The notes: generated by a model from the letters alone, not told the origin. A DNA stretch of 64,000 bases from Mastigamoeba balamuthi (GCA_902651635.1 CACRSC010000231.1:15845-79844), one strand, 5' to 3'. Positions 42,716 through 55,251 are shown, counted from the stretch's first letter. A program made the numbers and translations.

Positions 42716-44644
42716 TTACTCGGACTTCTTCTCCTTGTCCGACGGGGTGCCCGCGGCAGACGCAGCGGCGGCGGCGGTGCACGGCCCGCGGCAGCACGAG
42801 GACGAGGCGGCAGACGACGGCGAGCACTTGCAGATGCCCAGCACGCGCAGGGCGAAGAAGACGGGTGCGAGCGGCAGGGCGAGAGCGAAGCCGACGAGCG
42901 CGAAGACCTTGTCCTTGGCGAGCTGTGCGTAGACGTGCGCCTGGTCGCAGGCGACCCTCTGGGCGCTGCCCGCGATCGCCCAGCCCGAGGCGTAGGCCTC
43001 GGAGGCGATCTCCATGGGCGCCTTGCCCGCGGTCCTGCGGCGCAGCGCGTAGACGGCGGGGATGTGCGACGAGAGCACCGGGATGACACCCCTGCGAGAG
43101 GAAAAAAGCAAGTCAGAACCAAAATGACGACCACACGGGGCACGGGACAAGGAAGGCCGCATCGCCACGCGATTACCACAGTTCGGGGGTCGGGTGTGAT
43201 GGCTGCGACACACGGGAACGCCCCGCATCGCACAGGAGAACCAGAGGGGAAAACAGAAGTGGAACAACGACAATAAAAACAGAGCAAAGGAAAAACGAAA
43301 ATAGAACGGAGCACAACGCAGCCGCGGACGCCAAGGCACGCGATTGCGCCGGCCCGGGTGAAGGCGCGGGGGTATCGCCAGGCCACGCGTTCGGCAAGGC
43401 AAAAACGGCGAAGTGGACCGCACAAAACTGCGGGCTTGAAAAAGGCAAAAACAGGGAAAACCGCAACTGCAAACAAAAAGAAAACCGCACGGCACCAAAC
43501 ACGGCGCGAACGAAACCGACGCGCGACACCGCGAGGGCTGCGGAGGGGGTATCGGCGCACTGGGGCTTCTTCTCGAGCGGCACGCGCTCGCGCTCGACGG
43601 GCAGCACGCACTCGACGGCGGCCTCGGCCAGCTTGGAGCTGTGCTCCACGATGGGCCTCGCCGACGCCGGCACGTACGACTCGGCGACGACCAGCGTGCT
43701 GTCGATGCCTGCGCCCAGGCGCCTGTCGGCCTCGGCGGCGAGCTGCGCCAGCTGCGCGCGGCGCGCAGTCACAAAGTCCTCTGCGCAGGCCAGCGCACGG
43801 GCCGCGCGCTCGTCGACCGACTTGGCCAGCGTCAGCTCCGAGACGCGCTCGGCGACCTTGGTCACGCACACCTCGGCCTTCTCCGCGGAGGTCTGCGGCA
43901 GTTACGCGCTGGCGTCAGACGCGTATTTATTTTGGGGGGTGCCGGTGCCGTGATTCTATTTTTTGCATCAAATCAATTTAGTTAAAATCAATTCGGATTG
44001 GCGATTCGCGTTCGGCAATTTCGGCAAAAAGGAGGAAAAGAGAAAAGAGAACGTTGGGCCCGCGAAGGGGAGAGAGAGGAAAGAACGCGGAGCGGGCCCG
44101 TGAGCGTGAGAGCGCTGGGAGGTTACGGGCGTTGAGTTTCTTGGAGCTCCGTGTCCGTTGGTTGGCGAAAGGGCGTGTGCTATTACTGCCGCCCTCAAAA
44201 ACCGCCGAGAAATAAACCCGCGCGCCCCCAGAAGCAGCCCCGCGCCGCCGCCACAGGGACCGACGGACGCGGCCGCGTGCCGGGGAGGGGAAACCGGCCA
44301 GCGCGCGGTTGTTTCGCGCAAATTCGCACAAGTCGAAGAAAAGTACGCGAAACGCACAACAGACCCGCAAAGAGCGCCAATCCCACGGACCCCCGCACCA
44401 CACAGCTGCAAGGGGACTCAGGGAGCGAGCAGGGTCTTCACACACATACCCATCGCGGTGCCAATGGGGGGCGGCGATTGGGCGAGGCGTAGAGAGAGAA
44501 AGAAAGAGAGACCGACCCCGGGGGGGCGCAGAGGCCGCGTGCCTTGAAGACGGGCGACGTGTTCTTGCAGTAGTCGTACGAGGCGTTGGCCTTGGTCAGG
44601 GCCCAGCGGACCGCTGTGTACTGCAGCACCTTGTTCATAAACAT
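42716..44644 (-). CDS. Perilipin-like lipid-droplet protein
   Basis: Model: complement(join(42716..43091, 43561..43892, 44543..44644)), 269 residues, all in phase. The first 100 residues follow the perilipin/PAT pattern: QYTAVRWALTKANASYDYCK, NTSPVFKTSAEKAEVCVTKV, then an Ala-rich amphipathic stretch (SVDERAARALACAEDFVTAR) and RRLGAGIDSTLVVAESYVP, which parallels the AN-x-x-ACKGLD-x-x-E-x-x-P block. The C-terminal exon contains a hydrophobic helix (VFALVGFALALPLAPVFFAL) that could insert into a lipid monolayer, then a Cys/Ala/Ser-rich tail. Perilipins coat lipid droplets and control lipolysis; plant REF/SRPP proteins are an alternative with a similar fold. The first intron (about 650 nt) has a GC donor (AAG|GCACGC). 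Confidence 0.6.
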
Positions 44645-45141
44645 TTCTTCCTCCTGGTCTCGCGCTTTGCTTGCGGGGGGTTTGTGTGGGGTCCCTCTCT
44701 CTGATCAACAGGCGGTTTGCTAAGCTTCTGGGGCTTGTGGGGCTTCTGGGGGTCGCTCGCCCCCACGATCTTCCCCCCACAATCCGCTGACGTCACCCCG
44801 GTGACTCAGACCCCACGTGTCCGTCAACTCACGGGCCGCACACTTGGCAGCGCGTGCCGGCTCGCTCCGCCCTCAAACCGACGCGGGGGTGCCGGTACAG
44901 ACGCCGTGGCTCCGGCTCACGGATTTTTTGCGGACAAAACAAACAACACGCCCACAACACCCGGCACCCAATTCTGAAGCAAGGCCCAAGAGACACACAC
45001 GCCCACCCAACTCCTTGCGATGCTGTGTGCTGCTGTTGTTTTCCCTAAAGAATCGCGAGACCCGCGGCCACCCACACGGGAGGGACTGCCCCTCACGGCT
45101 CTGCTCAGCTGCCCGCGGCTGCCGCTGCTGCTGTCCCTCCC
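44645..45141. other. Intergenic
   Basis: About 500 bases between the perilipin-like start and the eIF2-gamma stop, both minus strand. No gene seen. Confidence 0.5.
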
Positions 45142-47216
45142 CTACGAGACGATCTCGAGCTTGGCGCCGCGGAGGATCTTGCCCCAGCCGATGAGCCTCC
45201 AGTGCTTGTCGATGCGGCGGCTGATGGCGAGCTTCTCGCCCTCGAGGGTGCAGACGGGCTGGATGAGGACGATCTTGGCGAGATCCTGCTTGACGGCCGT
45301 GACGCGGCAGCCCGAGCTGGTCGAGCCGATGTTGACCATGAGGACCTCGCCCTTGGCGAGCTTCTCGACCCTGAGCTGCTTCGAGCCCTCGGCCTTGACG
45401 CCCAGCAGGCGGCGCAGCAGGAAGAAGTTGATCTCGAGCTCGGTGAAGATCTCGGGCAGCCTGCCGACCTCGCCGAGCACCTGGCCCACGAGGCGGTCGG
45501 CGCGGCAGAGCGTCGGGTCGATCTTGGTGCCGACGCCGATGAGCCCGCCGGGCACGGCGTACTGCAGGTCGTTCTCCTCGGCGTAGAGCGAGACGATGCG
45601 CGAGCGGATGGGGTGGCAGTGTATGACGCCCTTGTCGTCCTTCTTGACGATGCCCGGCCGCACCTCGATCTCGTTGCCCACGCGCAGCACGCCCTGCACG
45701 ATGCTGCCGCCGGCCACGCCGCCCACCAGCTCGTGGACCAGCGCCCCGGGCTTGTTCACGTCGAACGAGCGGATGACGATCATGCGCGGCGAGGCCAGGA
45801 AGTCGCGCACGGGCACCGGGATGCGCTTGCAGAGCATCTCGCAGACCACGTCGACGTTGTACTTGAGCTGCGCGCTGATCGGGATGATCGGCGCGTCGTC
45901 GGCCACCGTGCCCTCGACGAACGCGCGGATCTGCTTGTGCTGCTCGAGCGCCTGCTGCTCCTTGATCAGGTCCACCTTGTTCTGCAGGATGATGATGTTG
46001 TGCAGCTTCATGATCTCCACCGCCGCCAGGTGCTCCGACGTCTGCGGCTGCGGGCAGCTGGCGCAGACAAAACGTCAGGACACGTCACAGAGGCAAGGAG
46101 ACGCGACAGCGCAGGTGGAGTCCCGAGCAGTGTAATATGAAATTCCCCTCGCTATACAGCAATCGCAAATCAATCGAATGACGTGTCACGAATCACTGAT
46201 GTTCCCGCATCTACAGCGCAGCGCAACCAAGCCACGCCACATCCGGGTGCGCCGCAATAGATGATGCCACCACTCCGATCTGAAATAACGGCACTGCCTC
46301 CCGCCCTCTCTGGGAGGCGCAGGGAGTATATATCGGGAAAAAACAACTGAAGGCAAATCGCGGCGGCGGGGGAATATCTAGATTGGGGGATGGGAGGGAT
46401 GAACCTCTCGTTGCCGGCGATGAGGAGGAGGGCGGCGTCCATGACGGCGGCGCCGTTGAGCATGGTGGCCATGAGGATGTCGTGCCCGGGGCAGTCGACA
46501 AAGCTGACGTGGCGCTCGAGCTTCATGCGGCCGCCGCAGCCGAGGCGCTCGCAGAGGGGGCTGTCCTCCTTGCTGCTGCCGTAGCTGCGGTAGCACCCGG
46601 GCCGCGGGCACTCGGGGTTGCTGCAGCGGTAGATCTTGGCGTTGGCGTAGCCCAGCTTGATCGTGATGTTGCGCTCCAGCTCGTTCTTGAACCGCACCGT
46701 CTGCACCCCCGACAGGCTCCGCACCACCGTCGACTTGCCGTGCGCCACGTGCCCGATCGTCCCTGCAGCGCGCCCCCTGCTGATTAGACATTTTCGTCCT
46801 CCCCCCAGTTGCATTTGAATTCGCCAATTCAATTCGCCGGCGAGAGAAATCTGCGCGAGACATTTGCCACTCGCGCTCCCCCTTCCTTCCAGTGCTGATG
46901 AGACGTTTCGCCCTCCCCAATTGTATTTGGATTCGCCAATTCAATTCGCCGGCGAGAGAGAAATCTGCGCAAGATATTTACGCCCCCCCTCTTCCCCTCG
47001 CGCGCTCTCCCTCCCCCCTCGCCTCCCCCCCCTGCTGCTGCTGCTGCTGCTGCCGCGGGCGTGCGCACCGATGTTGATGGTGGCCTGGCGGCTGATGACC
47101 TCGGGGGTGAGCGGGGTGAGCGTGTGGGCGTCGGTGTTGATGTCCTGCTTCATCAGGTGGCTCGTGTCCTTCTTGAACGCCGGCGGCGGCATCGCGTTGG
47201 CAACGTCCTCCTCCAT
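45142..47216 (-). CDS. EIF2S3: Translation initiation factor eIF2 gamma subunit
   Basis: Model: complement(join(45142..46057, 46405..46762, 47069..47216)), 473 residues, the usual eIF2-gamma length. The start at 47216 ([20 protein letters not shown]) is followed by [20 protein letters not shown] and the P-loop AHGKST completed across intron 1. Then come the zinc-ribbon-like knuckle [12 protein letters not shown]3 VDCPGHD, and [20 protein letters not shown] completed across intron 2. G4 is ILQNKVDL; domains II and III follow with [20 protein letters not shown] and [20 protein letters not shown]. It forms the Met-tRNAi ternary complex with GTP. Intron 1 carries an imperfect tandem repeat. Confidence 0.97.
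46780..46980. repeat. Imperfect tandem repeat in eIF2-gamma intron 1
   Basis: Two units of about 100-115 bp begin CTGATTAGACATTTTCGTCC (46780) and CTGATGAGACGTTTCGCCCT (46895). Each contains the shared core TCGCCAATTCAATTCGCCGG followed by CGAGAGAAATCTGCGC. The second unit leads directly into the pyrimidine tract of the intron's 5' portion. Confidence 0.85.
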
Positions 47217-48044
47217 CTTTGCTGCTGCTGCTGCGCGGGTGCGGTGGGGTGCGAGTGCTTGCTGCTGCTGCGCCGGTGTGTGCGCGCTGGGGGTGGGGTT
47301 GAGCGCCGCGAAGACAGAGGGGCTCCTAGCGCTTTTTTTGTGGAGTATCTGACGACAGCGCTGATTGCATCATCGCCCACTGCAAATCAGCAGCACGGCA
47401 TCACCCACCACGCAGCCCCCCACGACAGCTGACTCGCGCTTTCTGTAATAACGCCGAACAAGCGTGTGACGCCCCTTGCGCACACGTTTGCGGCAGCGAT
47501 GGGCGACCAACCACCGAGCCGCCCTTGACTGCCTACTCGCTGTCAGGAGTTGAGCCATGAGCGAGCTGTCGCGTGCAATCTATTAATACCGAGCACACCC
47601 GGCGGAGCTCACTGCTCGCTGAACTTGCAGGGCGCTGTTACGGAACAGCCCAGCCCGTCTTGCCTCTTTTTCTGGCCTCGCCTAGATGGACGTCCTTGGC
47701 ACTAAGTGCGCCCGGCAACTTCTCTACACCGATCAATTGATTCCACTGGCACGCACACACTGCGCAGTGGCACTTGGCTCAGCAACCGATGCGTGCATCA
47801 GCGAGCGGACGGCACGGATCGAGCATCATCGTGCGGATGGCGCACAACCCTGCCCGCCTACCAATGGGACACGCCAGGGCACGCGCCAGTTACAGTCAGC
47901 AGAAATAGGTGTCGGTGGTGTGTATTCAGCAGTGGCTGTGTGCTGCAGCTGCAGCGGCGTACGGGAGGAACGTCTGTCCCCCAGAGTCCTATGTATCACC
48001 CCTCCTCTCCCTGCTCCTCCTATCTTACACCAGGGGGCACCCGC
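47217..48044. other. Intergenic
   Basis: About 830 bases, the 5' flank of eIF2-gamma. A GCTGCTGCTGCTGC run at about 47221 and CAATTGATT at 47734 are the only notable elements. No gene recognised. Confidence 0.45.
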
Positions 48045-50827
48045 TCAGAAGGCGCCGCGCGACCTGCGGCAGGGCGAGTGCATCGGGGACTCGACGACGG
48101 CCCTCGGGGCGACGTCCGCGATGATCTGCGTGATCCGCGCGAAGCAGGCCGGGCAGCAGGCGTGCGAGAGCATCGACGGCAGGCGCTCGGTCGAGTCGCA
48201 GTCGTCGGTCCACACGTCGTCGCCCAGCGAGCAGGCCTTGCAGAACGTGCAGACGAACACGTGCCGGTCGTAGGGCAGCGGGTCGTCGACAGAGGCCTTG
48301 CGGCGCTCGGTGCGCGTCACGCGCGTCGTGATCGAGATGTGGCCCGTGGGCGTCATGAACAGCTGTATCTCGCCGTGCTTGCGGACGCCGGGCGAGTCCA
48401 GGCGGCAGGGCAGCACGATCGTCGCCCGCGTGTCGAGGATCACGGCGACGATGCGCTTGTACAGGTACACGACCGACGTGCAGCTGATGTAGTCGTAGAG
48501 CTTCGTCCCCACCGTCACCGCCAGCAGGTGCCTGCCCCCGTTCTTCTTCAGAGAGCTGCCCAGGCCGAGACAGAGGTCAGCGTCACTCGTTGCGTGTGAA
48601 TGGAAAAATGAGGATTTGTAGGGCGGAGATATTTCGCGAGGGAAAATCTGGATTTCGGATACGGACTTGTCCCACGAGGGCTGCTCTACATCGATGATGG
48701 CGCCTCTCGAGTTGATCGTGAACGTGATGGACTCCTCGCGCTCAATGCCCGTGTTGATCAGCATCATGTAGCTCGCCGTCTTGGCGTTGATCGAGTTGAG
48801 CGACGACAGCTCCAGCGAGAGTGGCTTGCCCTGCGGGGGGTGACGGCGATGGGTGGTCAGCGGATCGATTCCCGCAGTGTGACTTTTTTTGGTACCGGCG
48901 ATTCCTTGTCGGAGAAGTAACAGTACTCGTCGAGGGCGACCAGCACCTCCTTGAAGCCAGGGCGGGTGTCGATCGGCCTCCAGCACATCTGCATCACCTC
49001 GTAGAGCTCGTCCGGGCAACGCTTGGGCCGGGGTAGACGATTACCCTGACCAGAGAGATTGAGATTCATACGATAAATCGCAGATAGAAGGAGGTGAGAG
49101 ATGGAACGCACTGCCAGGACAGCGTCGGTGATCTGCTGGGCGTCCATGCCCTTCCAGGGCTCCTCTCCTCGGTTCATGAGCTCCCAGATGAGCACACCCA
49201 TCGACCACACGTCACTGCAGGCATTTCTCCGGTGAATCTCCGCGGTGGTCGTGAATCCTGGGGTTTGGATTCGGACCTCTTCATGGTCAGCTGGGCTCCC
49301 TGGAGGACCTCGGGCGCTATCCACGCCGTGGGCATCGTGCTGATGTCCGCAGCCTTGGGTATGCAGTCGACGAGCCCGAAGTCCGTGACCTTGACCGCGA
49401 GGCTGTGGCAGGGCCCAGTGTTGTACAGCACGTTCTTGCACCGCAGCCTGTATGGCGAATTGCCCGATCAATTCTCCGATCGGCGCACAGATTCCAGGAT
49501 ATCTCCGCGTCAGGGGTGAGGTGGCGGGACGTCACCTGCCGTGGACGACGCCGTTACGGGTGAGGTAGTTCATGCCAGCGGCGATGTCGCGGGCGGCGAG
49601 GGCGAGGGTGTCCCTGCGCATGCCCGACTGCACGAGCTGCAGCAGGAAGCCCTCGGCGAGCTCCTCGACAATGTACAGCGTGCCCTGGTGCATCGTCACC
49701 CCCATCACCTCCACGATGTTCGGGTGCCGCAGCTCGCTGTGCACGGCCAGCGGCCAGAAAGCAGAATGCGTGAGTCCAGGATTCGATTTCCTCTCAAGAT
49801 TGAATCGAGAATTCCCAAATATTGTCCCAAACGGGCAATGTGATAGAAGAATCCCAGCTGATTTCCTTTTCCAACCAGGGCTTTTTAGTCATGCCCGATC
49901 TGACCATGGGGAAAAAGCAGTCCAATGACCACGCCCCCCAACGAGGAGATTTTTGGATCTGCCGGGGATATAGGGGGTTCCGGATACCTGAATCGCCTGG
50001 CTTGCCGCAGCAGGTCGTCCGTGTTGCCCGCCGTCTGCACGGCCTTGAGGGCCACCTCGGAGCTCTCCCACGTGCCCTTGAGCACCTCGCCCAGTATGCC
50101 TCTCCCGATCGACTCCATCGGCGTGACGTGGCTCAGCAGCTGGAACGGCTCCTCCTCAGACTCGTCGTCCGCAACTGCGAACGGGATGGCTGTTCAAAAA
50201 AAAACTTGCGGGCGGCGGGAATCGATCGCGCGTACCATCGCTCTGGCACCAGAGCATGCGCAGCTTCTGCTTATCGGGCTCGGGCACGCCCATCTTGACG
50301 AGCTGCAGGTCGCTGAGCCCCGTGATCGCGCGCTTGGTGTTGAGCCCTTGCCTGCTCAGCGTCCTCGCCAGCGCTGGGGGAGTTCGACCCAGCGAGAATT
50401 GAATCGAATTGAATTGAGTTGCACAAAAGACTGAAATAATGCCCGCAGTTCCGCGGGGGAGCGTAAAAAAAAGCGGAGGCAGCAGCAGCGCACTGGTGGC
50501 GCTCTCGGGGCTGAGGTTGGCCGAGAGGAAGGCCGAGCAGAGGTCCTCCTTGGACATGGCGTACTCGGGCCTGGCCCTGCAGCACCTGCTGAACGTGCGG
50601 CCTCGCCTGCCGCTCGCCAGGGCCGGCAGGTCCGGGTACGACGGCGCGCTCGCGGGCCCGCGGCCGCTGGGCGGGGCCAGGGCCGGGACGACGCCCAGGG
50701 GACCGGACCCCGGGCCCAGGGCCGTGGGGCACGTGGCCCGGATGGCGACCGGGGGGCTCTTGGGGCTCTGCGGGGACCCGGGAGCCGCGATGATGGGCAG
50801 CTTCGTGCGCCCCACCGCCTCGGCCAT
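48045..50827 (-). CDS. SAM-domain TKL-type kinase with altered HRD motif and Cys-rich C-terminal domain
   Basis: Model: complement(join(48045..48555, 48667..48830, 48896..49045, 49112..49214, 49277..49447, 49536..49736, 49988..50174, 50236..50373, 50494..50827)), 652 residues, eight junctions in phase. A Pro-rich N-terminus is followed by a SAM-like domain (LCSAFLSANLSPESAT, then ITGLSDLQLVKMGVPEPDKQ). The kinase domain has IGRGILGEVLKGTWESSEVA, the Lys in VALKAV, LRHPNIVEVMGVTMHQGTLY, VTDFGLVD, PTAWIAPEVLQGAQLTMKSD and DVWSMGVLIWELMNRGEEPW. The catalytic loop reads VVHGRLRCKNVLY, so the HRD Asp is replaced by Arg; the protein may be a pseudokinase. About 220 further residues form an unrecognised domain (LSLELSSLNSINAKTASYMM; GGRHLLAVTVGTKLYDYISC) ending in a CTFCKAC...CCPAC cluster that may bind zinc. 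Inferred role: intracellular signalling. Confidence 0.8.
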
Positions 50828-51348
50828 CGGCGGGTGCCCCGGGGCGCTCGGCTTGGGCCCGTGGTGAGGCGTCCCCGCCGGTGCGTGCCTCGCGGAGAGC
50901 GCCGTGGAGGGAGGGAGCGCTGCTGCACTAGGGGGGCGCAGGGGCCTCTTGCGCAGGAAAACACGGTGTGAGAGAGGCTCTGGTGGAAATGCCCTATCAG
51001 AGCAGCGGTGCCCTTCTCGCTGGAAAATCCATCCGGCGCCTCTCGTCCCCGCCCCCCGTGTCACGTGTTGCACAGCAGTGACAAAAATAGAAACTGGTGC
51101 ATTGAACCCCCCAACCCACGCGCCGATGCCGCCCCAGAAGCCCCCCACCCGAGACCGAGACCGAGACAGAGACTCGGCAAGCAACAGCACGGGGCAGTAG
51201 AGGGCAACGCGTGTTGCTGCTCCGGTTGGAGGAGGGGAGGGGGGCGGTGTGTTTGGGGGGTGAGTCAGCGGGCACACGTCTCGCACAGCGAGCGAAAACC
51301 GTCCCCAGGGGGAACGTGCGCAGGCAGGCAAGCAATTGCTGCTGGCGC
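50828..51348. other. Intergenic
   Basis: About 520 bases of GC-rich sequence between the kinase start and the CRNKL1 stop. The minus-strand frame stays open upstream of the kinase ATG, so a longer N-terminus cannot be excluded. Confidence 0.4.
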
Positions 51349-54254
51349 TCAATGCTCCGCAGCCGCGGGCGCCTCTGTCGTGCTGGCGCCAGCACCACCA
51401 TCGGCAGCGGAGGTCTCCGTGGCCGGCTTGGGCTCGGGCTCTGCTGCCTTGTGCTCTGCCTCTGCTGGCTTGGGCTCAGACTCGGCCGGCTTGGACTCCG
51501 ACTCTGCTGACTTGGGCTCTGCTGGCTGGGGCTCGTCCTCGGGCTGCTGCTGCTGCTGCATCTTGGCGAGGCGCTGGCGCTTCCACAGGTGCGCCTTCTC
51601 CAGGAGCTTCAGGTTCGGCGCGGCGCTCTCCTCGCCCGGGAAGATGTACTGTATGTACTCCTCCCACCCAGCGTCCGACTGCACACACGCCGGCCAGGGC
51701 GCCCGCTCGGTCAGTCCCAACCCCAGAGAAGGCAACCTGCCGAATTCAATTGCCCAGCTGCGGGAATATTCGTAACAAGGGCGGGGGTCCATTCGCCCGA
51801 GATAAGCGGTCCGGACTGTAAAAGTAAAGGTGGCGAGGACAACGTGACCTGCTCCGAAAATAGGAGCCCAAAAGAACTGGCGAAAGAATTCTACACTTCG
51901 AAATTGCCCAATTCCAGAGCCCAAACGCCAATCCGATTGCCCACGACGGCACAGACACTGGGAGAGATAGAGAGGCTCCTTCGAAAACTTCAATTGATAA
52001 ACAGAAACAAAAGAAAGCAAATAAACAAACAGAAATTCAATTGAAAAGCAGCCCACTGCGGCCCCCCACGTGCGCCACGCACCCCGTCCTCGGCCTTGAT
52101 GACGCGCTGCTTGCGGAGGCGCTTGGGCATGCGCTTCTGGACGGCCGCCACGCCCTCGGCGTCGCCGCTGGCCTTCTCGAGCGCGAGCCAGGCGTCGAGC
52201 AGCGCCACGCGGTCCTCCCTGCCCTCGTCGCCTGCCGCCGCGCACGCCTGCTCGCCCTCGTCGAGCACCGCGCGCCCGCGGGCCGCGTCGCGGGCGCTCT
52301 CGAACTCGAAGCGCGCGTAGCTGACCCAGACCTTGACGTGGCGCGTGCGGGCCAGCAGGCGCCTGTAGAGCTCGCGGACGCGGTCGTGCTCGCCGAGGTC
52401 CATCTCGAGCTCGATGTACGTCTTCCAGAGCACCTCGGGCGTGTCGAGCAGCGGCTGCGAGGCGCCCAGCTCGAGGATGGCCCGCGCGCGCTCGTCCTCG
52501 CCGAGCCTGCGCTCCATGGCCGCGTAGTCGAGGTACGCGGCCACGTTGCTCGCGCAGCTGCGCACGCGGCCCTCGTGCAGCCGCCGGCAGCGCTCGATCT
52601 CGCCCAGCTGCGTCTCGACGGCGATGTACTGCGCGTAGACCTTGTCGCGCGTCGCCGCGTCGCCGACGACGCCCAGCGCGTTGCCCAGCACGCGCCGCGC
52701 GGCCGCCAGGTCGCCCTGGCGTATCTCGAGCTTGGCCCAGAGCACCCAGAGCTTGCTGAACGAGAACCGCTTGTGCGGGACCAGCCGCGCGCAGGCCCGG
52801 TAGACCTCGCGCGCCCGGGCCGCGTCGCGCGCGTCGAGCTCCTCGAAGAGCGCGTACTTGATCCAGAGGTAGACGTAGCGCCGCCAGTAGCGCTTCTCCT
52901 GCGCAGGCGGCACGCGCGCGATGGCGCGCTCGTAGACCTCGCGGGCGCGCGCGACGTCGCCGTGCTCCTCCTCGAGCCGCACGTAGTCGAACCAGACGTC
53001 GTAGTCGACGGCTGCGTCGGCGGCGGCAGCGGCGGCGCGCAGCTCGTCCTCGTACTGGAAGCGGCGCTTGCTGACGACCGCGTCCTCGAGGCCCTCGCGG
53101 CCGCCGTGCGTCTTCTCAAAGGCCACAAAGGCCGCGTAGAGCTCGCGGGCCTGCTGGCGCGGCAGGTGGTCGAGCGCGTACCTGTAGATCGCCCGCGCGC
53201 GCTCGTCCTCGTGCGCGCGCTCCTCGAACTTGGCAAAGGCCACAAAGAGCCGCTCGTCGTTGGCCTCGTCGCCCAGCGCGTCGACGGCGCGCGTGAAGAC
53301 GTCGCGCGCGCGGGCCGTCTCGCCGCGCTTCTCCTCAAAGGCCGCGTACTTGAGCCACGAGCGGACGCTCGGGTGGCACGCGACGAAGCGCTCGTAGACG
53401 TCGCGCGCGCGGGCGGCCTCGCCGACGCGCAGCTCGAACTTGACGTAGGCGGCCCAGGCGTGCTCGGCGGGCTGCCAGCGCATCCAGCGGTCAAAGACCT
53501 CGCGCGCGCCGGCGTAGTTGCCCAGGATGTCCTCGAAGTAGCACCACTTGTACCAGAGCTGCGAGACCCGCGGCAGAAGCGTCACCGCGCGGTTCCAGAC
53601 GTTGCGCGCGCGGGCCACGTTGCGGTGGCGCATCTCCAGCTCGGCGTACTTGAGCCAGAACGTCACGTTGCGGTAGTCCTCGTCGAGCGCGCGCTCGTAG
53701 CAGCTCCGCGCGCGCTCCAGCTCGCCCTGGGCCTCCTCCCAGCCCGCGTACTTGAGCCACGTGCTCGCCTGGCTCCTGTTGCGCCGTATCGCGTCCTCGA
53801 ACCCCTTGCGCTTGGTCGCCCGGTACTCGGCCAGCTCCTCGGGGTCCGTGATGTTCTGCTTGGGCTGCGGCGCCGCCGAGTCCAGCGACCTGCGCGCGCG
53901 GGGAATTTTAAGTCGCCCGAAATTTCAATCCGCGCGATCGATTTCAGGAATTTCAATCCCAAATCAATTGATTGCGGGCCGAATGTGCGACTCCGAGGCG
54001 GGCGCGCTGGCTCGGCGCCCGGGGCACCGCGCGGGGCGGGGGCTGGCCAGCCCGACAGGTCCCGCACAGGGCCACGCGGCCGCGCGCGCCGCACTGGTCC
54101 CAGGTGCCCGGATCTGTGCGATCGGGGGCTCGTGAGGAGGGGTTTACCTGTCGGCGGCCTCGCGCAGGAGCTGCTCGGCGGTGATCTGTATCGGAGCGGC
54201 GCTCTTGTTCTTCACGCGCAGGGTGCGCCCGCCGCGGCCGCCGCGCGCGGAGGC
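51349..54254 (-). CDS. CRNKL1: Crooked-neck-like splicing factor (HAT repeats), start hidden in a gap
   Basis: Exons: complement(join(51349..51678, 52083..53889, 54148..>54254)). The visible N-terminus reads RVKNKSAAPIQITAEQLLRE, as in CRNKL1/Clf1, and the few residues before it fall in the N run at 54255-54897. The large exon encodes about fifteen HAT (half-a-TPR) repeats, for example STWLKYAGWEEAQGELERAR, FWLKYAELEMRHRNVARARN and YAGAREVFDRWMRWQPAEHA. The last exon gives SDAGWEEYIQYIFPGEESAA and PNLKLLEKAHLWKRQR, the conserved end of the family, plus an acidic Glu/Pro/Ala-rich tail. Clf1 is a core NineTeen/Prp19-associated scaffold of the catalytic spliceosome, which fits a genome so rich in introns. 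Its antisense strand holds a very long spurious frame. Confidence 0.96.
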
Positions 54255-54897
54255 NNNNNNNNNNNNNNNNNNNNNNNNNNNNNNNNNNNNNNNNNNNNNN
54301 NNNNNNNNNNNNNNNNNNNNNNNNNNNNNNNNNNNNNNNNNNNNNNNNNNNNNNNNNNNNNNNNNNNNNNNNNNNNNNNNNNNNNNNNNNNNNNNNNNNN
54401 NNNNNNNNNNNNNNNNNNNNNNNNNNNNNNNNNNNNNNNNNNNNNNNNNNNNNNNNNNNNNNNNNNNNNNNNNNNNNNNNNNNNNNNNNNNNNNNNNNNN
54501 NNNNNNNNNNNNNNNNNNNNNNNNNNNNNNNNNNNNNNNNNNNNNNNNNNNNNNNNNNNNNNNNNNNNNNNNNNNNNNNNNNNNNNNNNNNNNNNNNNNN
54601 NNNNNNNNNNNNNNNNNNNNNNNNNNNNNNNNNNNNNNNNNNNNNNNNNNNNNNNNNNNNNNNNNNNNNNNNNNNNNNNNNNNNNNNNNNNNNNNNNNNN
54701 NNNNNNNNNNNNNNNNNNNNNNNNNNNNNNNNNNNNNNNNNNNNNNNNNNNNNNNNNNNNNNNNNNNNNNNNNNNNNNNNNNNNNNNNNNNNNNNNNNNN
54801 NNNNNNNNNNNNNNNNNNNNNNNNNNNNNNNNNNNNNNNNNNNNNNNNNNNNNNNNNNNNNNNNNNNNNNNNNNNNNNNNNNNNNNNNNNNNNNNNN
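54255..54897. other. Assembly gap, 643 N
   Basis: Unknown sequence. It removes the first codons and promoter of CRNKL1. A C tract follows directly at 54908, so the break is probably at simple sequence. Confidence 0.99.
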
Positions 54898-55251
54898 TTC
54901 GCGAATCCCCCCCCCCCCGCGATATCCGAAAGATAGGGGGAAGTGGCCCTTAGGTGATGGCAGAGCTGTTGCCGGTAGGACTGTTGATGTTGTGCCACGT
55001 CACCCAGAGAGGAGTGCTATTTCCCGATCTATGGAGGATGACTCGTTGCCACATCATGCTTTTCTTCCGGCAACAGCTCTGGGTGGTGGTCTCCGGCACG
55101 GCACAGAACAGCAGCCGAGTGCCGTGCCTGCCATCTGCGGCAGCGGCCCGTCGTGTCAGGCGGGGGTGGTCAATCTCGGGCCAGATATTCAGTAGATATC
55201 TGGCGGATATCTTCCCCCCACGTGGCAGCACTCGAACAACACAGCGACCCG
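54898..55251. other. Flank upstream of the p24 gene
   Basis: About 350 bases after the gap. An AT-rich GATATC-containing patch lies near 55180-55210. No gene recognised. Confidence 0.45.

Noticed and set aside
52041-54953. Very long plus-strand open frame opposite CRNKL1
   Set aside because: It is the GC-rich antisense shadow of the HAT-repeat exons; its repeats mirror the real repeats and it runs through the N gap.
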